From NCBI GenBank assembly GCA_001772005.1, contig MERI01000030.1, forward strand, positions 1-64,000: DNA of 64,000 nt, read 5' to 3'. The position numbers and the translations under genes were made by a program. The notes beneath the pieces are model-generated. The model searched no databases. It was not told the origin of the DNA and saw only the letters and a list, made by a program, of their open reading frames with translations. This DNA comes from Betaproteobacteria bacterium RIFCSPLOWO2_12_FULL_62_58. GTDB lineage: Bacteria > Pseudomonadota > Gammaproteobacteria > Burkholderiales > SG8-41. Positions 32,299-41,943 of the stretch are shown piece by piece (the stretch's first letter is position 1; each line of letters starts with the position of its first letter).

Positions 32299-32905
32299 TT
32301 GTCGGCGGCGCCGTGTCCTTGAACGACGGGCGTTGCGCGAGCTTCTCGGCGAGCTTGGCGAGATTCGGGTAGGTTTTGCGCCAGTTGAGTTCCGGCAGGC
32401 GCAGGTCGAGATAGCCCAGGCAGCAGCCGACCGCAATATCCGAAAGATTGAAAAACTCGCCGCAGCACCAGTTCTTCCCGCCCAGATCGTCGGACATTGC
32501 CTTGAGCGCGAGGTCGATCTTGCCCTGCTGGCGCGCAATCCAGCCTGATGACTGCCGTTCGGCGCGGCGGCGCTTCTCCGTCACGACCGCCACGACGGCA
32601 TCCGTGCAACCGTCGGCGAGCGCCTCCCAGCGCCTGACCTGGATGCGATGGCGTGTGTCCTCGGGAATCAGCTTCGCCACCGGGCTCGCGCTGTCGAGAT
32701 ACTCGACGATCACGCGCGAATCGAACACCGTCGTGTCATCGTCGATGATCAGCACCGGCACCTTGCCGAGCGGATTGAAGTTCGGCACTTTCGTCTTCGC
32801 ATCATTGGGCGGGTCGATCACAAACTCGTACTCGATGCGCTTCTCGGCGAGGACGACGCGCGCCTTGCGCGTGTAAGGACTGGCAGGCGTTCCGATCAAC
32901 TTCAT
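32294..32905 (-). CDS. glutathione S-transferase family protein
   Basis: MKLIGTPASPYTRKARVVLAEKRIEYEFV...GKVPVLIIDDDTTVFDSRVIVEYL. Confidence 0.9.
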
Positions 32906-33079
32906 TGTTCGTGAATCCGGCATAAAAAGGGGCGATATTATAGCATCGCGCTGATCACGAAATCGCCACTCCTGAAGAACATGGCACCACGAGCGCACCA
33001 CCGTGGTGCAACTTGACGCTGGCGCCGGACACGGGGTAGCCTACTGACAGTTTTTCCCTTCGACACCGCGCGGAACATC

Positions 33080-33853
33080 ATGGACACCGTCGCCAAAAAA
33101 TTCATTCTCTTCACCCAGCCCGGGTGAAGCTCCTGTCTTAGAGCGAAAGAGTTTCTTTCGAAAAAAAATATCGACTTCGTTGCGGTCGACGTGCTCAATG
33201 ATCCGGGCGGCCGCGAGCAATTGCAGAAGCTCGGCACGCGCAAGGTGCCGGTGGTGGCGCGCGGCGATCGCTATGTCTTCGGCCAGAACCTCGAGGATGT
33301 CGCCGAGTTCGTCGGCCTGGGGAGCACTGGACACGCCCGGCTGCCACCCGGCGAACTGGTCAAAAAATGGGTCAATGTGCTGCGCGCGGCACAACGCTAC
33401 GTGCGGCAGCTTCCGGCCGAACACCTCAACGAGCGGGTGATTCCCAACCGTGACCGCCCGATCCGTCTGCTGAGCCACCATGTGTTCCGCATCGGCGAGG
33501 CGTTCATCGAAACTGCAACCCAGGGGACGGAGTACTCCGAGTACCACGCCCAACAGCCGCCCGCGCCCGGCACGATGTTGACCGGCGACGAGATCGTGCG
33601 CTACGGCGACAGCGTCATCCCGCGTATCGAGAGATGGTGGAACGATTTCAGCGACAAGTCCGGGAGGCACCAGGTCAAGACCTACTATGGCGAGCAGTCG
33701 CTGCACGAACTGCTCGAGCGTTCGACCTGGCACTCGGCGCAACACGCGCGGCAACTGATCGCCGTGCTCGAGCGTTACGGCATCGAGCCCGACGGCCGGC
33801 TCACCGCGGACGATCTGGCCGGCTTGCCGTTGCCCGAGCGGCTTTGGGAATAG
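33080..33853 (+). CDS. glutaredoxin-DinB-like fusion selenoprotein; TGA at 33125-33127 read as Sec
   Basis: MDTVAKKFILFTQPG-U-SSCLRAKEFLSKKNIDFVAVDVLNDPGGREQLQKLGTRKVPVVARGDRYVFG: glutaredoxin fold with U at the first Cys; ORF track lists only the part after the TGA (33191..33853). Confidence 0.85.
33144..33160 (+). promoter_or_regulatory. candidate bacterial SECIS hairpin
   Basis: CGAAAGA-GTT-TCTTTCG, perfect 7-bp stem, loop 24-26 nt after the TGA. Confidence 0.7.
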
Positions 33854-33870
33854 AGTAAAGCTCGGCAGAC

Positions 33871-33900
33871 GAAAAGCCGCGGACATAGCGCGGCTTTTTT
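33871..33900 (+). terminator. rho-independent terminator
   Basis: aaaagccgcg-gacatag-cgcggctttttt. Confidence 0.9.
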
Positions 33901-34149
33901 GTTGCGTCTGCAGTTGCCGCAGCCGCCGAACCGGATACCCGGGAAACGCGCGACATTGCGTCGGGCCTGTGCGCTACTGCGGTTTGATCCCGGCGTCCTT
34001 GCTTGAGCTTACCCGCCTTGAATAGCATAATCATCCTTAAATACGTTAAACTGGAAAGCCTTCAAACCGTTTTTCCGCCGCTCGATGTTACCGCTGTGCC
34101 TCGTCCCTGAACCGGCCGCTCGTCATGCGACAGCCGGCTGTTTTCCGCC

Positions 34150-35589
34150 ATGTTGACTTCGGTTGCCGCCGCGCGTCGCGCGCTGCCTTCGGTCGACCGC
34201 TTGCTCCAGAGCGAAGCGGTCGGGATCCTCATCGCCCGATACGGCAGAGCGCTGGTAACGGAAGCGATACGCGACCGGCTCGATTCGCATCGCGGCGAAC
34301 TCAGCGACGCGCCGCCAGGAGCCATCGCGCCGTTTGACGAGCACGCCTTCGTGGACGCCTGCGCTTGCCTGCTCCAGGTCCGCACGCAACCCTCGCTGAA
34401 ACCAGTCTTCAACCTGACCGGCACCGTGTTGCACACCAATCTTGGCCGGGCCCCGATGCCGAAAAGCGCTGCCGAAGCGGTGGTGCAGGCGATGACGCAC
34501 CCGGTCAATCTCGAGTTCGATCTCGGCGGCGGCGCGCGCGGCGAGCGCGACAGCCATGTTGAGCGCTGGCTGACGAAGCTGACCGGCGCTGAGGCCGCGG
34601 TCGTCGTCAATAACAACGCGGCCGCGGTGTATCTCACGCTCAATACGCTCGCGCTCAAGAAGGAAGTGTTGGTGTCGCGCGGCGAATTGATCGAAATCGG
34701 CGGCGCGTTCCGCATGCCCGACATCATGGCGCGCGCAGGCTGCAAGCTGCACGAAGCGGGCACCACCAACCGCACGCACCTCAAAGACTACACCGCGGCG
34801 ATTTCGGCGCGCACCGCAGCGATCATGAAAGTGCACACCAGCAACTATGCGATCCAGGGTTTCACCGCCGCGGTGCCTGAGCGCGAGCTTGCGACGCTCG
34901 CCCATGAGCATGGCTTGCCGTTCATCGTCGACCTCGGCAGCGGGATGCTGGTGAATCTCGAAGACTACGGCTTGCCGCACGAACCCACGCCACGCGAGGC
35001 GATGGCGCACGGCGCCGATCTCGTCACCTTCAGCGGCGACAAGCTGCTCGGTGGCCCCCAGGCCGGATTGATCGTCGGCAAGAAGGAACTCATCGCGCGC
35101 ATCAGGAAAAATCCCATGAAGCGCGCGCTGAGGGTCGACAAGATGACGCTCGGCGCGCTGGAAGCGGTGCTGCGGCTCTACGCCGACCCCGAGCGACTGG
35201 TCCAGGAGCTGCCGACGCTTAGACTGCTCACGCGGCCGCTCGCCGACATCGAGGCGCAGGCGCAGCGAGTGCTGCCTGCGATGAGCGCTGCGCTGGGCAC
35301 CCGGGCGGAGGCCGGAATCATCGCCTGCAGCAGCCAGATCGGCAGCGGCTCGCTGCCGGTTGATTCCCTGCCGAGCGCGGGCATCGCGGTCAGCGCCGGC
35401 GCCAAGCGCAGGGGTTCGTTTGCCGACAGGATCGCCGCCGCATTCCGCGCCCTGCCCGTGCCGGTCATCGGCCGCATCAAGGACGGCGCGTTCATCATGG
35501 ACCTGCGCTGTCTCGAGCACGAGGACGAGTTCGTGGCACAGCTGGCGCATTTGAAAATCGACGAAAAGCCGAACCACAAAGGACACTAA
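34150..35589 (+). CDS. selA: L-seryl-tRNA(Sec) selenium transferase
   Basis: LPSVDRLLQSEAV; FNLTGTVLHTNLGRAPMP; VNNNAAAVYLTLNTLA; DLVTFSGDKLLGGPQAGLIVG. Confidence 0.97.
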   Translation: MLTSVAAARRALPSVDRLLQSEAVGILIARYGRALVTEAIRDRLDSHRGELSDAPPGAIAPFDEHAFVDACACLLQVRTQPSLKPVFNLTGTVLHTNLGRAPMPKSAAEAVVQAMTHPVNLEFDLGGGARGERDSHVERWLTKLTGAEAAVVVNNNAAAVYLTLNTLALKKEVLVSRGELIEIGGAFRMPDIMARAGCKLHEAGTTNRTHLKDYTAAISARTAAIMKVHTSNYAIQGFTAAVPERELATLAHEHGLPFIVDLGSGMLVNLEDYGLPHEPTPREAMAHGADLVTFSGDKLLGGPQAGLIVGKKELIARIRKNPMKRALRVDKMTLGALEAVLRLYADPERLVQELPTLRLLTRPLADIEAQAQRVLPAMSAALGTRAEAGIIACSSQIGSGSLPVDSLPSAGIAVSAGAKRRGSFADRIAAAFRALPVPVIGRIKDGAFIMDLRCLEHEDEFVAQLAHLKIDEKPNHKGH

Positions 35590-35662
35590 GGACACAAAGG
35601 AAGGTCAGACGAACAATCTTATGAAAACCTTCGTGTCCTTTGTGTCCTTCGTGATTAAAGAT
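35575..35662. repeat. tandem-word hairpin 5 (ggacacaaa words) between selA and selB
   Basis: accacaaaggacactaaggacacaaaggaaggt facing accttcgtgtcctttgtgtccttcgtgatt. Confidence 0.75.
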
Positions 35663-35677
35663 TTTTAGAGGTCTACA

Positions 35678-37687
35678 GTGATCGTCGCTACCGCAGGACA
35701 CATCGACCACGGCAAGACGCTGCTGGTTAAAACGCTCACCGGCGTCGACACCGACCGCCTGCCGGAGGAAAAAGCGCGCGGCATTTCGATCGACCTCGGC
35801 TTCGCCTACCTGCCGCTCGCCGACGGCGGACTGATCGGATTCGTCGACGTGCCGGGGCACGAGCGCTTCGTCCGCAACATGCTCGCGGGCGTGTGCGGCA
35901 TCGACTTTGCGCTGCTGGTGGTGGCGGCCGACGACGGCGTGATGCCGCAGACGGTCGAGCACCTCCATATCCTCGATCTCTTGAACGTGGCGCGCGGCGC
36001 CGCGGTGATCTCGAAAATCGATCGCATCGATGAGGCGCGCGTGCGCCAGGTCGCCGACAACGTCAAGGCGCTGCTCGGCCCGACCAGGCTCGCGGCAATC
36101 CCGGTGCTGCCGGTTTCCGCCGTGAGCGGGGCGGGCATTGAGGAACTGCAACAACTGCTGGCACGGGAAGCGGCGGCGCTGACTGCGCGGCGGTCCTCCG
36201 GACAGCGTTTCCGGCTCGCCATCGACCGCGCCTTCACCGTCGCGGGAAGCGGCACTGTTGTAACCGGCACGGTATTCAACGGGGCGGTGAAATCCGGCGA
36301 CAAGCTGATGATCTCTCCCGCCGGCATACCGGTACGGGTGCGCGGCATCCAGATCCAGGGCAAGGCCGCGGAAGGGGCGCAGGCCGGGCAGCGCTGCGCG
36401 CTCAACCTGGGCGGCACGGACCTCGACGCGGTGCGCCGCGGCGACTGGGTGCTTGACGAAGCGCTTCACCACCCGACACAGCGCATCGATGCCCGCGTCA
36501 CGGTGCTCGCCGCCGAGCCGCAACCGCTCAGGCACTGGACGCCGGCGCACCTGCATCTCGCCACCGCCGATGTCACCGCACGCGTGGCGATCCGGCGCGG
36601 GGAAGGGGTCGCCCCGGGCGCATCGGCGGTCGTGCAACTCATTCTCGACAAACCCATCGGCGCGCTCCACGGCGACCGCTTCATCCTGCGCGATCAGTCG
36701 GCGAGCCGCACGCTGGGCGGCGGCACCGTGCTCGATCCGTTCGCGCGCGCTGCGCGTCGCGGCAGCGCCGCGCGGCTGGCCGAGCTCGCCGCGCTGGAGG
36801 AGCCCTCACCCGCGGCAGCCCTCGCCGCGCTCAGCAGAATTTCCACCTCCGGCGTCGATCTCGGCCGTTTCGAGAAAACCTTCAACCTCACCTCCGAATA
36901 TGCGGCCGAGCTTTATGGCGCGGGGAACATCGTTGCTGTCGGCAAGGAAAGCCGCACCGGCATCTCACGCGCATTACATGCCGAGCTGCGCGAGAAAGTG
37001 GTTGCAAACCTCGCAGCGTTCCACCGCCAGATGCCGCAGGCGCTGGGCAAGGAAATCGAAGCGCTGCGTGGCGAACTCGCGCCCCAGCTTGCCGCGGCGG
37101 TGTTCGCAGCGCTGCTGCGGGAACTGGCCGATGAGCGCAAACTGGAGGCAAGCGGGTCCGTTGCGCGCCTGCCTGGACACAACGCGACGTCCAACCCGGC
37201 AGACGAGAAGCTGTGGCAAACGATCCGCCCGGCGCTCGAAGCGAGCGGATTCGCGCCACCGCCGCTGCGCGATCTCGCCGCGAGCCTCAATCTCAAGGAA
37301 CCCATCGTCAAGGACTTCCTGCATCGCAAGGCCAAAGGCGGCGAAGTCATGAAAGTGACCGCCGACCGTTTTTATCCACGTGCGACGCTGGCGTCACTTG
37401 CCGCAATCGCACAGGCCACCGCGCGCGGCAGCCCGAACGGGCAGTTCACTGCCGCGCAGTACCGCGATGCGACCGGCGTCGGCAGAGGCCTCGCGATCGA
37501 GATTCTCGAATTCCTCGATACGCTCGCCATCACCCAGCGCATCGGCGATGCGCGCAAGATGCGCAAGGATTTCGTGCCGCTGCTGGGTGCGGCGGTGGTT
37601 CCAGCAAAACATACCACTGCAGGAAAGACAGTTCCCGCGTCCGCGCCGCCGTCGAAACCGCGGCCGGCGCAACACTTGAAACGTTGA
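35678..37687 (+). CDS. selB: selenocysteine-specific translation elongation factor
   Basis: [44 protein letters not shown] GTPase; C-terminal winged-helix repeats. Confidence 0.97.
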   Translation: MIVATAGHIDHGKTLLVKTLTGVDTDRLPEEKARGISIDLGFAYLPLADGGLIGFVDVPGHERFVRNMLAGVCGIDFALLVVAADDGVMPQTVEHLHILDLLNVARGAAVISKIDRIDEARVRQVADNVKALLGPTRLAAIPVLPVSAVSGAGIEELQQLLAREAAALTARRSSGQRFRLAIDRAFTVAGSGTVVTGTVFNGAVKSGDKLMISPAGIPVRVRGIQIQGKAAEGAQAGQRCALNLGGTDLDAVRRGDWVLDEALHHPTQRIDARVTVLAAEPQPLRHWTPAHLHLATADVTARVAIRRGEGVAPGASAVVQLILDKPIGALHGDRFILRDQSASRTLGGGTVLDPFARAARRGSAARLAELAALEEPSPAAALAALSRISTSGVDLGRFEKTFNLTSEYAAELYGAGNIVAVGKESRTGISRALHAELREKVVANLAAFHRQMPQALGKEIEALRGELAPQLAAAVFAALLRELADERKLEASGSVARLPGHNATSNPADEKLWQTIRPALEASGFAPPPLRDLAASLNLKEPIVKDFLHRKAKGGEVMKVTADRFYPRATLASLAAIAQATARGSPNGQFTAAQYRDATGVGRGLAIEILEFLDTLAITQRIGDARKMRKDFVPLLGAAVVPAKHTTAGKTVPASAPPSKPRPAQHLKR

Positions 37688-37699
37688 CCAGGAGAACTA

Positions 37700-38611
37700 G
37701 TGGCTCAGAATACTTACGATGTGCTCATCATCGGCGAAGGCGTGAGCGGTCTCACCGCCGCTCATGCGCTTGCACAGAACGGTCTCCGAGTCGCGACCCT
37801 CGAAGCGCAGCTCTTCGGCGGGCTGGTGATCAATGTGAACGAACTTGACCCGGGGCCCGAAGCACGCACGGTATCGGGCGCCGAGTTCGCATCCGAACTG
37901 ATGCAGGCCAATGCCGATCTGGGAGTGGCCAGCATTCAGGAAGCGGTGACGGCGCTAGAAATCGACGGCGGATTGAAGCAGGTCGTAACGGGCGCCGCAA
38001 CCTATCAGGCACGCCACATCGTCCTCGCTTCGGGGGCCAGGCTCAAGAAGCTTGGCGTTCCGGGAGAAGCGGATTTCGAAGGGCGCGGCGTTTCGCAATG
38101 CGCCGACTGCGACGGACCCATGTATCAGAACGAAGACGCGGTAGTGGTCGGTGGCGGCGATTCCGCCTTGCAGGAAGCCTTGGTGCTCGCGCGCTTTTGC
38201 AGGAAGGTTCATATCGTGCATCGCGGCCGGCAATTTCGCGCACGCGCGCATTTCATCGACCAGGTTGCCGCCAACGGCAGGATCTCCGCCGTCTGGAACG
38301 CGGCCGTCGAAGCGATCGCCGGCAACAAGATGGTGGAGCAAGTGCACATCAAACATGCCGATGGACGCGCCGAGGAAATTCCCTGCGCCGGCATATTTGC
38401 CTACGTCGGGCTTACGCCGAATTCCGAATTTCTACCCCTGAAAATGAGGCGCGACAATGCGGGCTTCGTGGTGACGCGGGAAACGCTGGAGACCGAACTG
38501 CCCCGAGTGTGGGCAGTCGGCGCGCTGCGCAGCGGCTGCGGCGGGCTGCTCAGCGACGCCATTGCGGAAGCCAGGCGCGCGGCGCAGGCGATCAGCGCGC
38601 GGCTCACATAG
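37700..38611 (+). CDS. thioredoxin reductase-like FAD-dependent oxidoreductase
   Basis: VLIIGEGVSGLTAAHALA; CADCDGPMYQNEDAVVVGGGDSALQEAL redox-active CxxC. Confidence 0.88.
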   Translation: MAQNTYDVLIIGEGVSGLTAAHALAQNGLRVATLEAQLFGGLVINVNELDPGPEARTVSGAEFASELMQANADLGVASIQEAVTALEIDGGLKQVVTGAATYQARHIVLASGARLKKLGVPGEADFEGRGVSQCADCDGPMYQNEDAVVVGGGDSALQEALVLARFCRKVHIVHRGRQFRARAHFIDQVAANGRISAVWNAAVEAIAGNKMVEQVHIKHADGRAEEIPCAGIFAYVGLTPNSEFLPLKMRRDNAGFVVTRETLETELPRVWAVGALRSGCGGLLSDAIAEARRAAQAISARLT

Positions 38612-38728
38612 TGGACATAATGCCCGCAAGCGCGCGCCGCGATTTACAATAACGTTATCGACCGTGTGCTCGACGTAGCAGCCGGCAAGTTGGCGTGAGT
38701 ACACGCAAGCCGGCAGGACAGTTGCAAC

Positions 38729-38823
38729 GGAAGGGAATCGCTCCCGGTGGGGCGGCCGGACTTCAAACCCGGTAGGGGCCGCTGGCGGTCCTGTGTGGGT
38801 TCGACTCCCACTCTCTTCCGCCA
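38729..38823 (+). tRNA. selC: tRNA-Sec (TCA anticodon), incl. CCA
   Basis: ggaagggaatcgctcccggtggggcggccggacttcaaacccggtaggggccgctggcggtcctgtgtgggttcgactcccactctcttccgcca; long variable arm, 8-bp acceptor stem. Confidence 0.97.
38805..38823 (+). repeat. attL: 3' end of selC
   Basis: ctcccactctcttccgcca; near copy at 63831-63848. Confidence 0.85.
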
Positions 38824-38937
38824 GTCTAAATCCAACGAAATCCCACAAAGTATGATAACCATAAGATAAATATAAGAAATATATCGAAACATGCTCCTAG
38901 GTTGTCCAGCTTGATCCTATTGCATCCGGCCATATAT

Positions 38938-38985
38938 GGGGGTATAAACGGGGGTATAAAATTGACGCACTAAAAATATACCCCC
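38938..38985. promoter_or_regulatory. putative integrase arm-type sites, left end (GGGGGTATA x2 direct, x1 inverted)
   Basis: 38938-38946, 38950-38958, inverted 38977-38985; two matching copies at right end. Confidence 0.6.
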
Positions 38986-40206
38986 ATGCTCACCAATCCG
39001 AAATGCAAGAACGCGAAGGCTAAACATAAAGCCTATAAGCTGTTCGATGAGAGGGGGCTATTCCTCCTTATCCACCCCAACGGCTCAAAGTATTGGCGAC
39101 TAAAGTACCGGGTCAGCGGGAGAGAGAAACTGCTGGCACTCGGTGTCTATCCCGAGGTGTCATTGGGATGCGCGAGAGACAAGCGCGATGAAGCCCGTAA
39201 GCTGCAAGGCGCCGGTGTCGACCCGAGCGCAGCAAAGCAGGAGCAGAAGCGGACAAAGCTGCTCGCATCCGCAAACAGCTTCGAGGCAATCTGCCGTGAA
39301 TGGTTGGAACACATCAGGCACAGGTGGTCAAAAAATCACTCCACCTACACGCTGCGGCGTTTCGAGGCCTACACATTCCCCGAGATCGGCGGTACCCCCA
39401 TTGCAGAAGTGACCGCCCCCATGCTGCTCGCTATGGCTCGAAAGATCGAGTCACGAGGAACCATCGAAACCACGCACAAGATCATGAACGCCTGCGGGCA
39501 AGTTTTTCGCTATGCGATCGCGTCTGGGCGCTGCGAGCGCAACCCGGTCGTCGATCTCAAGGGAGCGATTAAGTCGAAGCCTGCCCCAAAGCACATGAGC
39601 GCGCTATCTGAAAAAGAGTTGCCCACATTACTGAGGAAGATTGATAGTTACGCAGCACACGACGGTGGCGAATTGCAAACTCAATTTGCGATGCAGCTTT
39701 TGGCGCTCACCTTCGTTCGTACCGGGGAACTGCGCGAAGCGGCATGGGATGAATTTGATCTGGATAAGGCTGAGTGGCGTATTCCGGCGGAGCGGATGAA
39801 GATGAAAGCGCCACACACTGTTCCGCTCTCTCGTCAGGCAATTCAAGTCGTCAAGAAGTTGAAAGAGATCAACGGCGGGTTTTCCTTAGTATTTCCGGGC
39901 GCAAACCCGAAAAAACCAATGAGCAAGAATACCGCACTGTTCGCGCTGTACCGGATGGGCTACCGAGGCAGGATGACGGGCCATGGCTTCCGGGCTGTGG
40001 CTTCAACCATTTTAAATGAGATGGGTTTTGATGCCGATGTGATCGAAAGACAGTTGGCCCATGCGGAACAAAACAAGGTCAGGGCCGCATACCATCGTGC
40101 TGAATACCTACCAGAACGCCGCAAGATGATGCAGCAATGGGCGGACTATCTGGACAAGTTGAAGGCTGGGGCGGAAGTGATACCACTACGCGGTAATGCG
40201 ACATAA
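38986..40206 (+). CDS. tyrosine integrase, P4-like (DUF4102 N-terminus)
   Basis: KLFDERGLFLLIHPNGSKYWRLKYRVSGREKLLALGVYPEVSL; catalytic HGFRAVASTILNE and R/H/Y motifs. Confidence 0.95.
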   Translation: MLTNPKCKNAKAKHKAYKLFDERGLFLLIHPNGSKYWRLKYRVSGREKLLALGVYPEVSLGCARDKRDEARKLQGAGVDPSAAKQEQKRTKLLASANSFEAICREWLEHIRHRWSKNHSTYTLRRFEAYTFPEIGGTPIAEVTAPMLLAMARKIESRGTIETTHKIMNACGQVFRYAIASGRCERNPVVDLKGAIKSKPAPKHMSALSEKELPTLLRKIDSYAAHDGGELQTQFAMQLLALTFVRTGELREAAWDEFDLDKAEWRIPAERMKMKAPHTVPLSRQAIQVVKKLKEINGGFSLVFPGANPKKPMSKNTALFALYRMGYRGRMTGHGFRAVASTILNEMGFDADVIERQLAHAEQNKVRAAYHRAEYLPERRKMMQQWADYLDKLKAGAEVIPLRGNAT

Positions 40207-40274
40207 CGGTGTGCCGCCGTGCTCTGGTACCCGGTCACGCTGGTATCTCACATAAAGGCGTAAAGGGGCGGTTC

Positions 40275-41183
40275 ATGTCAAAGGGTTTAAGCGAGGATCT
40301 GGCGTGGACAGTCGGCTGGCATCGTGCTCAAAAACTTGCACAAAAGACGCTTTCAGGGATAGTGCTGCTGGATGCTGGCCGTAAGTATCCGAATGCGAGA
40401 TTCAGGGCGTTCCAGGCATCGGCCAAGATTTGGGAGAGGCTTTGCAGCAGGGAACTGAGAACCGAGGATGAAGTAAAGGACGCTGCCAAGAAAATTGGCA
40501 TGATTTTCGAAAAAGGCAATCAGCGGATGATAGCCAAAGGGAAAAGTCCGATTCAGTTCAACCAATATCAGAAGAAAAGCAAAAGCCGAAGAGTATATAC
40601 GGAGCTTGAATGGATGGCCGACATTTGCCATCTTGCTGACGGTGAAACAGGGCCTTACAAAGAGACGCTTAAAGAGCTCGACCTTGCAAGCTGGAAACCC
40701 TGGGAGGTCATGTATGTCACCGGATTGAGGGCGATTGACGATGCAGCCCGGGCAATTGTTGCCGGCGACCCGGAGTTGGCAATGTCTTTAGTCTACGACG
40801 CATTGAACGAGATGTATATGTGCGATGTTTTCGCCAACGGGAACGAGCGCAATAAGGAATACGACTCGAGGTTAGCCAGGATTTACGGTCTGAAGGGGCG
40901 TGATTTCGCTGTAACGGAAAAGGTTAACGAAAAGGTGGGGGAAGCGGTAAAAGCGGCTGTTAAAAACGACAGAATAGATCTGGCGAAGACTGCCGCAAGT
41001 AAGAAACATGAGAAAAACACGGAAATGCGCCGGCTTGTGATCGAGCGGTGGAAAAAGGAAAAAGCAAGCTACAAGAAAAACAAATCAGACTTTGCCCGCC
41101 ACTACTCACGCCTGCTATTACAGAAAAACGAATTCGAAGTTAAAGCCAGCACGATAGCGACGCGCTGGCTTCGCGGTTTGTAG
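40275..41183 (+). CDS. hypothetical island protein
   Basis: Good ORF, Lys-rich C-terminus; no family recognised. Confidence 0.65.
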   Translation: MSKGLSEDLAWTVGWHRAQKLAQKTLSGIVLLDAGRKYPNARFRAFQASAKIWERLCSRELRTEDEVKDAAKKIGMIFEKGNQRMIAKGKSPIQFNQYQKKSKSRRVYTELEWMADICHLADGETGPYKETLKELDLASWKPWEVMYVTGLRAIDDAARAIVAGDPELAMSLVYDALNEMYMCDVFANGNERNKEYDSRLARIYGLKGRDFAVTEKVNEKVGEAVKAAVKNDRIDLAKTAASKKHEKNTEMRRLVIERWKKEKASYKKNKSDFARHYSRLLLQKNEFEVKASTIATRWLRGL

Positions 41184-41305
41184 ACCTGTGACGTGCGCGC
41201 ATATCGTATGATCTGCACGCACGTCATATATCGGAACAGGAGGAATTGCGATTTACTCGACACCATGTTCAATTACGGCCGTCCTTGGCCGATGGAGTTC
41301 GAGAA

Positions 41306-41524
41306 ATGGCAGACAATCTTCCTCAAACCGGCTTTCTTCGCCAGCGGCAAATCCTCGGCGATCCCAAGGCGCAGCCGCCGATCCCGGCAATCATTCCTGT
41401 CGGCAAATCGACGTGGTGGGCCGGCGTTAAATCCGGGCGCTTTCCCCAGCCCGTAAAACTCGGCCCGCGCACCACCGCCTGGCGCGTAGAAGATATCCGC
41501 CGGCTGTGCGAAGGTGCGAAATGA
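41306..41524 (+). CDS. AlpA-like excisionase/transcriptional regulator
   Basis: LRQRQILGD...PVGKSTWWAGVKSGRFPQPVKLGPRTTAWRVEDIRRLCE. Confidence 0.8.
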   Translation: MADNLPQTGFLRQRQILGDPKAQPPIPAIIPVGKSTWWAGVKSGRFPQPVKLGPRTTAWRVEDIRRLCEGAK

Positions 41525-41943
41525 CCGCCGACGCGTTGCTTTCGCACCTTGAAGGCATCAAGCGCACCGGGCTGGGCCGGTGGTTGGCGCGATGTCCCGC
41601 GCATCCTGACCGGCACCCGTCACTGGCTATTCGCGAACTCCCCGATGGCCGGATTCTGGTCCACGACTTCGCAGGCTGCGCTGTCGAATCCGTATTGTCT
41701 GCGGTTGGCCTGAGCTTCGCCGATTTACACCCGCACCGCGCAATCGCTCAGGGTTGCAAGTCTGAACGCCGTCCCTTTCCTGCGGTTGACGTGCTGCGGG
41801 CCATCGGGTTTGAAGCAACGCTGGTTTGCCTCGCGGCGGCACACTTGTCGCGCGGTGGCACTTTGACCGAACAGGACCGCGCACGGTTGCTGGTCGCGCA
41901 TTCGCGCATCAGCGCGGCACTGGAGGAAACCGGCCATGTCTGA
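41521..41943 (+). CDS. DNA primase-like (CHC2 zinc-finger) protein
   Basis: GRWLARCPAHPDRHPSLAIRE...ILVHDFAGC. Confidence 0.7.
   Translation: MTADALLSHLEGIKRTGLGRWLARCPAHPDRHPSLAIRELPDGRILVHDFAGCAVESVLSAVGLSFADLHPHRAIAQGCKSERRPFPAVDVLRAIGFEATLVCLAAAHLSRGGTLTEQDRARLLVAHSRISAALEETGHV

Noticed and set aside
34123-35595. 490-aa minus-strand ORF
   Set aside because: Antisense shadow of selA.
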